Of a stretch of DNA of 64,000 bases, positions 17,302 to 25,894 are shown one piece after another; position 1 is the stretch's first letter; each line of letters starts with the position of its first letter. Source of the DNA: Pannonibacter sp. XCT-53. Lineage in GTDB: Bacteria; Pseudomonadota; Alphaproteobacteria; Rhizobiales; Stappiaceae. The position numbers and the translations under genes are program-made. The DNA lies in assembly GCF_009915765.1 (NCBI RefSeq), contig NZ_JAABLQ010000002.1, forward strand, positions 124,001 through 188,000, read 5' to 3'. The notes below the pieces were generated by a model. That model ran no database searches and had not been told where the DNA came from. It saw nothing but the letters and a program-made list of their open reading frames with translations.

Positions 17302-18891
17302 ATGGACACGGTCACCTCGACGGGCGGCATGGTTGTCGCCCCGCACATGGCTGCCGCGCGGGCGGGGGCGGAGATCCTCGCCGAGGGGGGCTCTGCCATC
17401 GAGGCCATGATCGCGGCGGCTGCCACCATCGCGGTGGTCTATCCGCACATGAATGGCATCGGCGGCGACGGTTTCTGGCTGATCGCGCCGCCGGGAGAGG
17501 ACCCCAAGGTGATCGCTGCCTGCGGTCCGGCCGGCGCGAAAGCCACCCTTGCTGCCTACAATCGCGCCGGTCACGGCACGGTGCCGACGCGCGGACCGCT
17601 TGCCGCGCTCACGGTTGCCGGCACCGTCGGCGGTTGGCAGAAGGCCCATGAGGCCGCCGCCAGCCTCGGCGGCCGCATGCCGCGCCGCGAGCTGCTCTCT
17701 GCCGCCATCGCCCATGCCAAGGACGGCATCCCCGTCTCGCGCAGCCAGGCATATCTGACGGCGGCGAAGCTGGCCGAGCTCGAGGCCCAGCCGGGCTTTG
17801 CCTCGGTGTTCCTCAAGGACGGCAAGCCACCTGAGACCGGCGACGTGATCCGCCAGGAGCGGCTGGCCGACACGCTCGACCATCTCGCCGTTGCCGGCTT
17901 CGACGACTTCTATCGCGGCGATGTCGGCGCCTCGATTGCCGACGATCTGGAGCGCATCGGCGCGCCGGTCACCAAGGGCGATCTGGAGCGCTACGAGGCC
18001 CGCATCCGTCATGCGCTCAAGCTGCAGACAAGGGCAGGCACGATCTACAACGCCCCGCCACCGACGCAGGGGCTGGCCTCGCTGATCATCCTTGGCCTCT
18101 ACGACCGGCTGACCGTCCCGGCGCGGGAAGGGTTCCCGATGCTGCATGGTCTTGTCGAGGCGACGAAGCGTGCCTTCCTCGTCCGGGACCGCATCGTCAC
18201 CGACCCGGACCGCCTGCCGGAACCGCCGTCCAGATTCCTCGAGGCCGGCTGGCTCGATGCGGAAGCGGCCGGCATTTCGCCGGGCCGCGCGCTGGACTGG
18301 CCGGTCAGGTCCAGCCTCGGCGACACCATCTGGATGGGGGCGGTCGATGCCAGGGGCTGCGCCGTCTCCTTCATCCAGTCGATCTACTGGGAGTTCGGCT
18401 CGGGCTGCCTGCTGCCGAAGACCGGCATCCTGTGGCAGAACCGCGGGGCGAGTTTCTCGCTGCACCCGGAGGCGCTGAACGTTCTGGAGCCGGGACGCTT
18501 GCCGTTCCACACCCTCAACCCCGCGCTGGCCCGCCTGTCCGATGGCCGCGTCGTCACCTACGGCACCATGGGCGGGGAGGGGCAGCCGCAGACCCAGGCG
18601 GCCATCTTCACCCGCGCCATTCTCAACGGCCTGCCGGTCGGCGAGGCGATCGACGCGCCGCGCTGGCTGCTTGGCCGCACCTGGGGCGATGCGACGACGG
18701 CGCTCAGGCTCGAGGCGCGGTTCGATCCCGATCTGGTGCGCGCGCTGGAGCGGGCCGGGCACGAGGTGGTGGTGCTCGGCGAGGACTATTCCGATACGAT
18801 GGGCCACGCGGGCATGATCATCCGCAACGTGCGGGGCGGGCTTGAGGGCGCGCATGATCCGCGCGCCGACGGCGGCGCGGCGACGGCCTGA
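17302..18891 (+). CDS. Gamma-glutamyltransferase family protein
   Basis: A 529-residue Ntn-hydrolase of the GGT family. GGAGG stands five bases before the ATG, and the upstream in-frame extension is not needed. Landmarks are NGIGGDGFWL near the N-terminus, YNAPPPTQG, and the presumed autoprocessing and catalytic Thr342 in LGDTIWMGAVD. Classical GGT has TTH at this site; TIW here suggests altered specificity, perhaps a cephalosporin-acylase-like or oxamate-amidohydrolase-like member. No signal peptide, so unlike E. coli GGT it is cytoplasmic. It precedes a LysR regulator gene. Confidence 0.85.
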   Translation: MDTVTSTGGMVVAPHMAAARAGAEILAEGGSAIEAMIAAAATIAVVYPHMNGIGGDGFWLIAPPGEDPKVIAACGPAGAKATLAAYNRAGHGTVPTRGPLAALTVAGTVGGWQKAHEAAASLGGRMPRRELLSAAIAHAKDGIPVSRSQAYLTAAKLAELEAQPGFASVFLKDGKPPETGDVIRQERLADTLDHLAVAGFDDFYRGDVGASIADDLERIGAPVTKGDLERYEARIRHALKLQTRAGTIYNAPPPTQGLASLIILGLYDRLTVPAREGFPMLHGLVEATKRAFLVRDRIVTDPDRLPEPPSRFLEAGWLDAEAAGISPGRALDWPVRSSLGDTIWMGAVDARGCAVSFIQSIYWEFGSGCLLPKTGILWQNRGASFSLHPEALNVLEPGRLPFHTLNPALARLSDGRVVTYGTMGGEGQPQTQAAIFTRAILNGLPVGEAIDAPRWLLGRTWGDATTALRLEARFDPDLVRALERAGHEVVVLGEDYSDTMGHAGMIIRNVRGGLEGAHDPRADGGAATA

Positions 18892-18935
18892 GGACGGCCC
18901 GATGACGAGCTGACCGGGCAGGGGGAGACACGGCG

Positions 18936-19844
18936 ATGGACGCCATCACGCGCATGCGCTGCTTCATCCAGGTGGTGGACAGCAACGGCTTTTCCGCCGC
19001 AGCCCGGGAGATGGGCCGCTCGAAGGCGCTTGTCTCGAAATACATCGGCGAGCTGGAGGATGAGCTCGGCGTGCGGCTTCTCAACCGCACCACGCGCCAG
19101 ATCTCGCTGACCGAGGTGGGGGAGGCCTATTACAAGGAAGCCTCCGACATCCTGCAGCGGATCGACGACCTGCAGGCCTCCGTCCAGTCCACCCATCACG
19201 AGGCCCGCGGTCGCCTGCGGGTGTCCGCGCCGCGGTCGATGGGCGACGGCCTGATCAACCGGGCGATCATGGAGTTCCTCGTCGCCGAACCCGAGATCAC
19301 CATCGACCTGCGCCTCGACGACCGCTTCGTCGATCTGGTGGAAGAAGGCTTCGACGTGGCCATCCGCGTCACGGATCTGGAGGATTCCAGCCTGATCGCC
19401 CGCAAGATCGCGCCCTTCAGCACGGTGGTCTGTGCCACGCCCGAGGTGCTCGCCCGTCACGGCACGCCGCAGCATCCCTCCGAGCTTGCCAGCCGGCCCT
19501 GCATTGTCGACACCAACTATCGGCACAAGACCAACTGGCACTTCGCCGAGAACGGTGAGCGTTTTGCCGTGTCCGTGCGCGGCCGGATCGAGGTGAACAG
19601 CGCCTCTGCGGCCCGCGATGCGGCGCTCTGCGGACTCGGCTTCCTGCGCACGCCGCGCATGTTCGTGCACCAGGACATCCAGTCGGGCCGTCTGGTCCCG
19701 CTGCTGCAGGGCTTCGAGCATGATGGTCCGGCCATTTATGCGGTCTATCCGCATCGGCGGCACCTGTCCGGCAAGGTCCGCTCCTTCGTCGATTTTCTCG
19801 CCGTATGGTTTGCCGACCGGCGCAAGGCCGGCGAGATGTGCTGA
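18936..19844 (+). CDS. LysR family transcriptional regulator
   Basis: A 302-residue LysR protein of the CrgA/DmlR-like branch. The helix-turn-helix is at residues 1-60 (FIQVVDSNGFSAAAREMGRS, then RLLNRTTRQISLTEVG). The effector domain begins at about RGRLRVSAPRSMGD. GGGGGAGA precedes the ATG. It lies 44 bp after the GGT-like gene in the same direction and converges with the leucine-dehydrogenase-like gene. LysR proteins usually control a neighbour, so either could be the target. Confidence 0.92.
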   Translation: MDAITRMRCFIQVVDSNGFSAAAREMGRSKALVSKYIGELEDELGVRLLNRTTRQISLTEVGEAYYKEASDILQRIDDLQASVQSTHHEARGRLRVSAPRSMGDGLINRAIMEFLVAEPEITIDLRLDDRFVDLVEEGFDVAIRVTDLEDSSLIARKIAPFSTVVCATPEVLARHGTPQHPSELASRPCIVDTNYRHKTNWHFAENGERFAVSVRGRIEVNSASAARDAALCGLGFLRTPRMFVHQDIQSGRLVPLLQGFEHDGPAIYAVYPHRRHLSGKVRSFVDFLAVWFADRRKAGEMC

Positions 19845-19933
19845 CATCCCCGGGCCCGCGAGGGCCGGGAATGTCCTGTCGGGACGGCACCGTCGCGCCG
19901 GGCTCTGCCCCCGCTCCGGGTCCGTGGTGCGGG

Positions 19934-21010
19934 TCAGCGGCCGGCGGCGGCCAGTCGCTCCTCGGCCATGCGGTCGGCAATCCGCTCGGGCGTGACGTCT
20001 TCGGCGCGGGCGCGCTCGAAGATGCGCGTCAGCGTCGCGGCAATGGCCAGCGTCTTTTCCCGGACCAGCGCGTCGTCGCCGCCCGGGCGGGCCAGCGCGA
20101 TGGAGATCACGCCGCCGGCGTTGATCGCATAGTCGGGCGCATAGAGGATGCCGCGTGCCTTCAGTGCCTCGCCGTCTGCCGGAGTGGCGAGCTGGTTGTT
20201 GGCGGCACCGGCGACGATGCGGGCGCGGATGGCAGGGATGGTCGTGGCATTGAGCCCGGCGCCAAGCGCGCAGGGGGCAAACACGTCCGCCTCGACCGCA
20301 TGCGCCTCGCCCGGATCGACGGCAATGGCCCCGAAGGCGGCCACCGCCCGGTCCACCGCCGGGGCGTGGATGTCGGAGACGATCAGCTTCGCGCCGGCCG
20401 CGTGCAGCTGGCTGGCCAGGTCGAAGCCGACATGGCCAAGACCCTGCACGGACACGGTGCGGCCCGCCAGCGTGTCGCTGCCGTAGACATGCGCCAGCGC
20501 GGCGCGGATGCCGACAAAGACGCCGAGTGCGGTGTAGGGCGAGGGATCCCCGAGACCGGTGCGGGCCGTGCCGCGCACGTGGTCGGTGCGCTCGGCGACC
20601 GCTTCCATGTCGGCCGGCGAGACGCCCACGTCCTCGGCGGTGATGTAGGAGCCATTCATGCGCTCCACATGATGGCCGAAGGCGCGCATCAGGTCGGCGG
20701 TCTTGTCCTTGCGCGGATCGGCGATGATCACTGCCTTGCCGCCGCCGAGGTCGAGGCCGGCGAGCGCGTTCTTGTAGGTCATTCCGCGCGACAGGCGCAG
20801 GGCGTCCGTCAGGGCGTCGGCTGCGCTGGCGTAGGGCCACACCCGGCAGCCGCCGAGCGCAGGTCCGAGCCGGGTGTCATGCACGCAGAGGATCGCCATC
20901 AGGCCGGTGTCCCGGTCGTGGGCGAAGACCACCTGCTCGTGGGCGTCGAATTCCGGATGATCGAAGGCCGCGCCTGCCAGAGGGGCTGCGGGACGGGTCA
21001 GGGCATTCAT
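19934..21010 (-). CDS. Glu/Leu/Phe/Val dehydrogenase, leucine dehydrogenase-like
   Basis: A 358-residue NAD-dependent amino-acid dehydrogenase. The substrate domain has LGPALGGCRVWPY and RGMTYKNALAGLDLGGGKAVI with the catalytic Lys. The Rossmann domain has VQGLGHVGFDLASQL. Length and the GGCR and AGLDLGGGK motifs match leucine/valine/phenylalanine dehydrogenases. It interconverts a branched-chain or aromatic amino acid with its 2-oxo acid and ammonia. The 2-oxo acid products would be substrates for the oxidoreductase at 36-39.7 kb (inference). An upstream GTG in frame adds 11 residues and is less likely. Confidence 0.9.
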   Translation of the reverse strand: MNALTRPAAPLAGAAFDHPEFDAHEQVVFAHDRDTGLMAILCVHDTRLGPALGGCRVWPYASAADALTDALRLSRGMTYKNALAGLDLGGGKAVIIADPRKDKTADLMRAFGHHVERMNGSYITAEDVGVSPADMEAVAERTDHVRGTARTGLGDPSPYTALGVFVGIRAALAHVYGSDTLAGRTVSVQGLGHVGFDLASQLHAAGAKLIVSDIHAPAVDRAVAAFGAIAVDPGEAHAVEADVFAPCALGAGLNATTIPAIRARIVAGAANNQLATPADGEALKARGILYAPDYAINAGGVISIALARPGGDDALVREKTLAIAATLTRIFERARAEDVTPERIADRMAEERLAAAGR

Positions 21011-21305
21011 GGGCACTCTCGCGTCCTGAGGGAAAATGCGCACCAGAAATTGCCCGTCTTCGGCGGAAAGAGATGATCAATCTTCCGGTATCTTTCACGG
21101 AATCGGGAAACTTCTCCTTCAATGCCTTGAAATTGAGAACAATCCGGCGTGTCGTCCGGGTGCGGTGCGAAACGGGCTTGCGGCAGTCATGTTCCTGCCG
21201 CCTTCTGGGGTCATTGCCAATCCTGCAAGAATCACCTCGTCCGGATCCGATCTGCCGATGCGCGCCTCCATCGCTTCTTTCCCGTCCCCGTTGCCGAACG
21301 CCCGG

Positions 21306-23117
21306 ATGACGCAGCGTTCGCGCCGGGTGGCGCTTGCGCTTGCCGCGCTGTGGGGGCTGGTCGTCGCGCTGGCCGGGCTGGTCGTGGCCGGTCCGGCGCT
21401 GGCCCACCCGCACATCTTCGTCGAGGCCCGCAGCCGTCTCGTGGTCGACGAGACCGGCAAGGTCACGGCCGTGCGCCAGGTCTTCCGCTTCGACGATGCC
21501 TACACGGCGTTCGCCATCCAGGGCTTCGATGCCGACAATGACGGCCGCTACAGCCGGGAGGAACTGGCGGAACTGGCCAAGGTCAATGTCGAGAGCATGG
21601 AGGAGTTCGGCTTCTTCACCTTCGGCGACAACAGCCGGGTCGAACTCGACTTCACCCTGCCGCAGACCTACTGGCTCGAGGTCGTCGACGTGCCGCTCGC
21701 CGACTACTGGGCGATGAAGCCGGAGGATATCGAGGCGATCCGCCAGGACAGCGTCCGGCTCGGCCGGCCCATGCCGGAGACCGCGCAGCTGCTGGAGCTG
21801 CATTTCCTGCTGCCGCTGAAGGAACCGACCGACCTGTCGGCGCCGGTCACACTCGATGTCTATGACCCGACCTATTATGTCGACTTCCGTTTCTCGCGCG
21901 TCGACGGGGCGATCGGCATCGACGGCGCGCCCGACACCTGCCGGGTCGAGCGGCGCGATCCGCCGTCGCTGGATGCCGCCACCGCCGCCGCCCTTGCCGC
22001 CATCGGCCCGGATCAGCGCGACCTGCCGCCGGAGCTGGAGGAGGCCGCCGCCCAGCTGGTCAACCAGATGATCGTCACCTGCGGCGAGGCGGCCAGCGTG
22101 GCCGCAACCCCGCCCTTCCCCGATGTGACGCCGCTCAACCGCGATCGGGCTGCGGCGGCCGAAGAGGCGGCCAATGTCGATGCGGGGGCGCCGGACGTGG
22201 CGGCCGTCGGCGTCGAGCCGGTGGCCTCGCCCGCCCCGCCCGCCGCCGGGGCCGGCTCGCTTGTCTCGACCTTCTTCGGCCATGTCGCGCTGCTGCAGAC
22301 GGAGTTCTACCAGAAGCTCATTGCGGCCCTGCGCGGCTTCCGCACCAACCCGGAGGCCGCCTGGCTGCTTGCCGGCATCTCGTTTCTTTACGGGGTGTTC
22401 CACGCCGTGGGTCCGGGCCACGGCAAGGCGATCATCTCGTCCTATGTGCTCGCCAGCGGCGACACGCTGCGCAAGGGCGTCATGCTGTCCTTCGTCTCCG
22501 CCTTTGCCCAGGCCCTGACGGCGATCCTGCTGGTCGGCGGAGCGGCGTGGATCTTCAACCTCACCTCGCTCGCGCTGCAGGAAACCGCCCGAACCTTCGA
22601 GACCCTGTCTTTCGCGCTGGTCACGGGGCTGGGTGTGTGGCTGGTCTGGGTCAAGGCGATCCGGCCCTACCTGCCGGGCCGGGCCGCCATTCCCCACGGG
22701 GCCCCGGGGCATGTGCATGTTGCTGGCGACGAGGCCGGCTGCGATGCCTGCGGCCATGTCCATGCGCCGACGCCGGCCATGCTGGCCGAGCCGCTGACGC
22801 CGGCGCGGGCCTTGTCCATCATCCTGGCCATCGGCCTCAGGCCCTGTTCCGGCGCGCTGATCGTTCTGGTCTTCGCCCTGTCGCAGGGCATGGTGCTGGC
22901 CGGCGTGGCATCCACCCTTGCCATGTCGCTTGGAACCGGCATCACGGTCGCGCTGCTGGCCTTCATTGCCGTCGGCGCCAAGGGTCTGGCCGCGCGTCTG
23001 GCCGGCAGCGAGGGGGTCTGGCCGGACCGGATCCATCGCGGCATCGAGATCGCCGCGGCGGTGACGGTGTTCGTCGTCGGCGCGACGCTGCTCATCGCCA
23101 ATCTGGGCTGGGCCTGA
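21306..23117 (+). CDS. DUF1007-NicO fusion: nickel/cobalt transporter
   Basis: A 603-residue fusion. A signal-anchor region is followed by a periplasmic DUF1007 domain (HPHIFVEARSRLVVDETGKV onward, to about residue 210) and an acidic linker. Then comes a NicO/RcnA-type transporter with HAVGPGHGKAIISSYVLAS and LRPCSGALIVLVFALSQG. A His-rich loop (HGAPGHVHV and CGHVHA) separates the transporter halves. DUF1007 and NicO are usually separate neighbouring genes; here they are one chain. The start is uncertain (ATG 21258 or 21306); 21306 gives the cleaner signal sequence. Convergence on the cobalt-type nitrile hydratase genes suggests cobalt. Confidence 0.88.
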   Translation: MTQRSRRVALALAALWGLVVALAGLVVAGPALAHPHIFVEARSRLVVDETGKVTAVRQVFRFDDAYTAFAIQGFDADNDGRYSREELAELAKVNVESMEEFGFFTFGDNSRVELDFTLPQTYWLEVVDVPLADYWAMKPEDIEAIRQDSVRLGRPMPETAQLLELHFLLPLKEPTDLSAPVTLDVYDPTYYVDFRFSRVDGAIGIDGAPDTCRVERRDPPSLDAATAAALAAIGPDQRDLPPELEEAAAQLVNQMIVTCGEAASVAATPPFPDVTPLNRDRAAAAEEAANVDAGAPDVAAVGVEPVASPAPPAAGAGSLVSTFFGHVALLQTEFYQKLIAALRGFRTNPEAAWLLAGISFLYGVFHAVGPGHGKAIISSYVLASGDTLRKGVMLSFVSAFAQALTAILLVGGAAWIFNLTSLALQETARTFETLSFALVTGLGVWLVWVKAIRPYLPGRAAIPHGAPGHVHVAGDEAGCDACGHVHAPTPAMLAEPLTPARALSIILAIGLRPCSGALIVLVFALSQGMVLAGVASTLAMSLGTGITVALLAFIAVGAKGLAARLAGSEGVWPDRIHRGIEIAAAVTVFVVGATLLIANLGWA

Positions 23118-23151
23118 GGCGACGCCTGCGCCGGCTGGCCCGGCCGGCCCG

Positions 23152-23226
23152 CGCCAGGTGTGCCCACGTCAGGTATGCCTGCGTCAGGTGTGCCCGCGTC
23201 AGGTGTGCCTGCGTCAGGTATGATCG
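23152..23226. repeat. 15-bp tandem repeat, five units
   Basis: Five imperfect copies of CGTCAGGTGTGCCCG lie between the NicO gene and the convergent nitrile hydratase accessory gene, overlapping the latter's stop codon. Read on the minus strand, each unit carries an in-frame TGA, so the accessory gene ends in a series of tandem stops. The unit has no palindrome and no spacer, so it is a minisatellite, not CRISPR. Confidence 0.85.
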
Positions 23227-23609
23227 TCGCGGCGGCGGAGTTCGATCGGCTGGCCGTGCGGCGTTGCGCGGGCCGCCTGATCCCAGGCGTCCTGCAGCCT
23301 CGCCAGTGCCTCGGGCGAGGCATGGCCCTGCCGCGTCAGGATCGTCTCGAAGGCGGCCAGCCAGGCAAGGTAATAGTCGCTGCCGTCGTCAGCCCGGCAG
23401 GCGGCCGTGCCGGATGCCGTCGCCCCTGCCTCCTGCCGCCTCAGCTCCGCCCCGAGCGTCTCGGCCCAGTCGCTCCAGCTGAACAGTCCGGCCTCATGCG
23501 CGGCCAGCGTCATGGCAAAGACCCGCGCCTCCCAGGGCGCGCGGAACACCGGTCCCGCGTCGGCCACCGGAATGGCCGGCGAGGCCGTCACGAGGTCAGA
23601 GGCGCTCAA
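23214..23609 (-). CDS. Nitrile hydratase accessory protein (P14K-like activator)
   Basis: A 131-residue protein that resembles the beta-subunit N-terminus (GPVFRAPWEARVFAMTLAAHEAGLFSWSDWAE) and has YYLAWLAAFE, the signature of nitrile hydratase accessory proteins. These proteins swap the alpha subunit to insert cobalt. I place the start at a TTG (23609): GGGAG stands seven bases upstream, and the ATG in the open frame far upstream would lie inside the beta-subunit gene. It overlaps the beta stop by 14 bases, so translation is coupled. Confidence 0.86.
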   Translation of the reverse strand: MSASDLVTASPAIPVADAGPVFRAPWEARVFAMTLAAHEAGLFSWSDWAETLGAELRRQEAGATASGTAACRADDGSDYYLAWLAAFETILTRQGHASPEALARLQDAWDQAARATPHGQPIELRRRDDHT

Positions 23610-24255
23610 GATGCGGCTCCCAGAGATCAGCTCGAAGCACCAGCGTCGGATCGCTGTCCGCGCCCCACACGTCCAGCCCCCGGAAGGCGACGCCGTAGAG
23701 CCACGTCGGGTTCTCGCCCTTGCCCATGGCATTGTCGTCGGCAAAGACGTGGCAGCCGTGGATCGCCTCGATGGTGCCGGACACGCCCCGCAGATAGCGC
23801 GGCAAGCGGGTATGCCCTTCCGGATGCCGGATACGGGCGCGCACCCGGTCGCCGACGGCAAACGCCGCCGGAGCCGTTGCCGGCCGTTCCACCGAGCTGC
23901 CCTTCGCCAGGACGGCTGCCACATCGGCAGCCTTCAGCACCCGCTTCAGCGGCTTGCCCGGGCCGGTCGCATGGCCGCCGGCCAGTTCCTCCGGGCTGAT
24001 GAGGCCTGCGGTGAGGCACAGGCGTTCCAGACCCTTGGTCCAGATCTCGTAGTAGCTGGAGGAGAGGTAGTCGACGGGATGCAGGCTCTCGCGGGTGAAG
24101 CGCGAGGTGTCCAGCGTCCAGCTGCCGGTCGCCCCCATGGCGAGCGTGATGGCAAAGGCCCGCCGCTCCCAGGGGGCATGGAACAGCGGCTCGTCCGCCT
24201 CGATGCCGATCGGGCCGAAGCCCATCATGCCGCCCAGATCCGCGCCGCCGTTCAT
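23596..24255 (-). CDS. nthB: Nitrile hydratase beta subunit
   Basis: A 219-residue subunit beginning [16 protein letters not shown], the family N-terminus. [16 protein letters not shown] and a C-terminal SH3-like barrel ([23 protein letters not shown] and [19 protein letters not shown]) follow. The beta subunit holds the alpha subunit's metal loop through conserved Arg residues. Its ATG overlaps the alpha stop (ATGA), so the order is alpha, beta, accessory. Confidence 0.94.
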   Translation of the reverse strand: MNGGADLGGMMGFGPIGIEADEPLFHAPWERRAFAITLAMGATGSWTLDTSRFTRESLHPVDYLSSSYYEIWTKGLERLCLTAGLISPEELAGGHATGPGKPLKRVLKAADVAAVLAKGSSVERPATAPAAFAVGDRVRARIRHPEGHTRLPRYLRGVSGTIEAIHGCHVFADDNAMGKGENPTWLYGVAFRGLDVWGADSDPTLVLRADLWEPHLERL

Positions 24256-24983
24256 GCTCCGGCTCCGTCCGGTTGCGGGCCGGCACCGGGCGAGGTGGCG
24301 AGCGCCGTGCCGATCATGCTGTCCCGGTTGACCAGATCCGCCAGCGCCTCCGCGCTCCAGCCCTCGGTGCCGGCAGGGCGCATCGGCAGGACCAGGTAGC
24401 GCATTTCGGCGGTGGAATCCCAGACCCGGATCTCGGTCTCCGCAGGCAGGGTCAGGCCGAATTCGGCCAGGACGCCGCGCGGATCGCGCACCGCCCGGGA
24501 GCGGTAGGGGGGCGACTTGTACCAGACCGGCGGCAGGCCCAGCACGGTCCACGGATAGCAGGAGCACAGGGTGCAGACGACGAGATTGTGCCGGTCGGGC
24601 GTGTTCTCGACCACCACCATGTGCTCGCCCTGCCGGCCGGTGTAGCCCAGTTCTGCAATGGCCGCGGTCGCGTCCTGCAGCAGGCGCGCGCGGTAGGCCG
24701 GGTCTGTCCAAGCCCGGGCCACCACCCGGGCGCCGTTGCGGGGGCCGACGCGGGTCTCGTAGGTTTCGATCAGCACGTCCAGCGCGGCCGGGTCGATGTA
24801 GCCCTTGTCCGTCAGCAGGGTCTCGAGGGCCCGGACGCGCAGCTCGATCGGCGACAGGTCCGAGTGGTCACCGTGGTGATGGTCATGGTGATGGTCATGG
24901 TCATGGTCGTGCCCATGCCCATGGTCATGCCCGTGATCATGGTGGCCCCCGCCGCCCTGCGGATGACCGGTTGAAGACGTCAT
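24252..24983 (-). CDS. nthA: Nitrile hydratase alpha subunit, cobalt type, with His-rich N-terminus
   Basis: A 243-residue subunit that hydrates nitriles to amides. The metal-binding loop is V-C137-T-L-C140-S-C142-YPW; Thr in the second position (CTLCSC) is the cobalt-type signature, whereas iron enzymes have Ser. Residues 13-40 are almost pure His, Asp and Gly, an extension absent from most characterised alpha subunits. It may store or capture cobalt. GAGGAGG precedes the ATG. No amidase gene for the amide product is adjacent. The PuuD-like gene just upstream in the same direction may be co-transcribed. Confidence 0.95.
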   Translation of the reverse strand: MTSSTGHPQGGGGHHDHGHDHGHGHDHDHDHHHDHHHGDHSDLSPIELRVRALETLLTDKGYIDPAALDVLIETYETRVGPRNGARVVARAWTDPAYRARLLQDATAAIAELGYTGRQGEHMVVVENTPDRHNLVVCTLCSCYPWTVLGLPPVWYKSPPYRSRAVRDPRGVLAEFGLTLPAETEIRVWDSTAEMRYLVLPMRPAGTEGWSAEALADLVNRDSMIGTALATSPGAGPQPDGAGA

Positions 24984-25007
24984 CGGGGTCCCTCCTCGTG
25001 TCGTGCC

Positions 25008-25778
25008 CTATTCGGCGGCGACGGCGCCGTGCCGGGCGTTCCGGTAACGGGCCACATCGGCACCGAAGGCGGCAAAGATCTTTTGCGACGGCACATCGCA
25101 GGAGACCCAGTACTCCGGGTGCCACTGGGTGCCGAGGGCAAAGGCCTTGGCGCCCTCCACCGACACGGCCTCGATGGTGCCATCCTCGGCCACGGCCTCG
25201 ACCACGAGCCGGTTGCCGAGGTCGCCGAGGGCCTGCCGGTGCAGCGAGTTCACCTCGAACGAGGTGTTGCCGACCGCCTGGTGCAAGGCGCCGCCGGCGC
25301 GCACGTCGATGGGGTGGGCGATGGCGAAGCGCTCTTCCTGGCGCTCTGAGACGGGGGCGCGGTGATCCTTGCGGCCCTCCAGCTCCTGGATTTCCGTCAG
25401 CAGCGTGCCGCCGAGGGCGACGTTCAGCTCCTGCATGCCGCGGCAGATGGCCAGGACCGGAATGCCGCGCTCCAGCGCCCGCCGCAGCAAGGGCAGCGAG
25501 GTGGCGTCGCGGTCGGGGTCATAGGGGCCATTGGCCTCGGTGGCCTCTGCGCCGTAGAGATCCGGATTGACGTTGGAACGCGACCCGGTCGCCAGCACGC
25601 CGTCGACCCGGTCCAGCACGGCGTCGAGGTCGATGGCGCCGCCGAGCGACGGCAGGATCAGCGGAATGGCATTGGCGCCGTTCAGCGCGGCTTCCAGATA
25701 GGTGGAGGGGGCGGCATGCCAGCGGTAGCCGTCGATCGGCTTCACGTCGGCGGTGACGAGGACAACGGATTTCGACAT
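25008..25778 (-). CDS. Class I glutamine amidotransferase-like hydrolase (PuuD/peptidase C26)
   Basis: A 256-residue protein with nucleophile Cys in LAICRGMQELNVALGG and the catalytic His in ALGTQWHPEYW, the pattern of gamma-glutamyl-gamma-aminobutyrate hydrolase. VTADVKPIDGYRWHAAP near the N-terminus corresponds to the family's substrate loop. It may cleave gamma-glutamyl amides. It lies 24 bp upstream of the nitrile hydratase alpha gene on the same strand. The ATG at 25778 has only a weak ribosome-binding site. Confidence 0.87.
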   Translation of the reverse strand: MSKSVVLVTADVKPIDGYRWHAAPSTYLEAALNGANAIPLILPSLGGAIDLDAVLDRVDGVLATGSRSNVNPDLYGAEATEANGPYDPDRDATSLPLLRRALERGIPVLAICRGMQELNVALGGTLLTEIQELEGRKDHRAPVSERQEERFAIAHPIDVRAGGALHQAVGNTSFEVNSLHRQALGDLGNRLVVEAVAEDGTIEAVSVEGAKAFALGTQWHPEYWVSCDVPSQKIFAAFGADVARYRNARHGAVAAE

Positions 25779-25894
25779 GGATCGGGTCTTGAACTCTTGG
25801 CAGGCGCGCCGGCCCGGCCGGCGCAACTGGTCTGACCCTGCCACGATCCGGCGCCCGCGCCAAGAGGAGGCGGCGGACCGTCTTCAGGCTGCCT

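Noticed and set aside
19845..19933. GC-rich partial dyad as a terminator between lysR and the dehydrogenase gene
   Set aside because: The arms do not pair in register and no T tract follows, so it is not supported.
21011..21305. Possible cobalamin riboswitch before the NicO fusion gene
   Set aside because: I could not find the B12-box or the conserved core motifs. The region shows no convincing RNA fold by eye.
23152..23226. Short repeats that could be read as a CRISPR array
   Set aside because: The 15-bp units are contiguous without spacers and not palindromic, so this is a tandem repeat.
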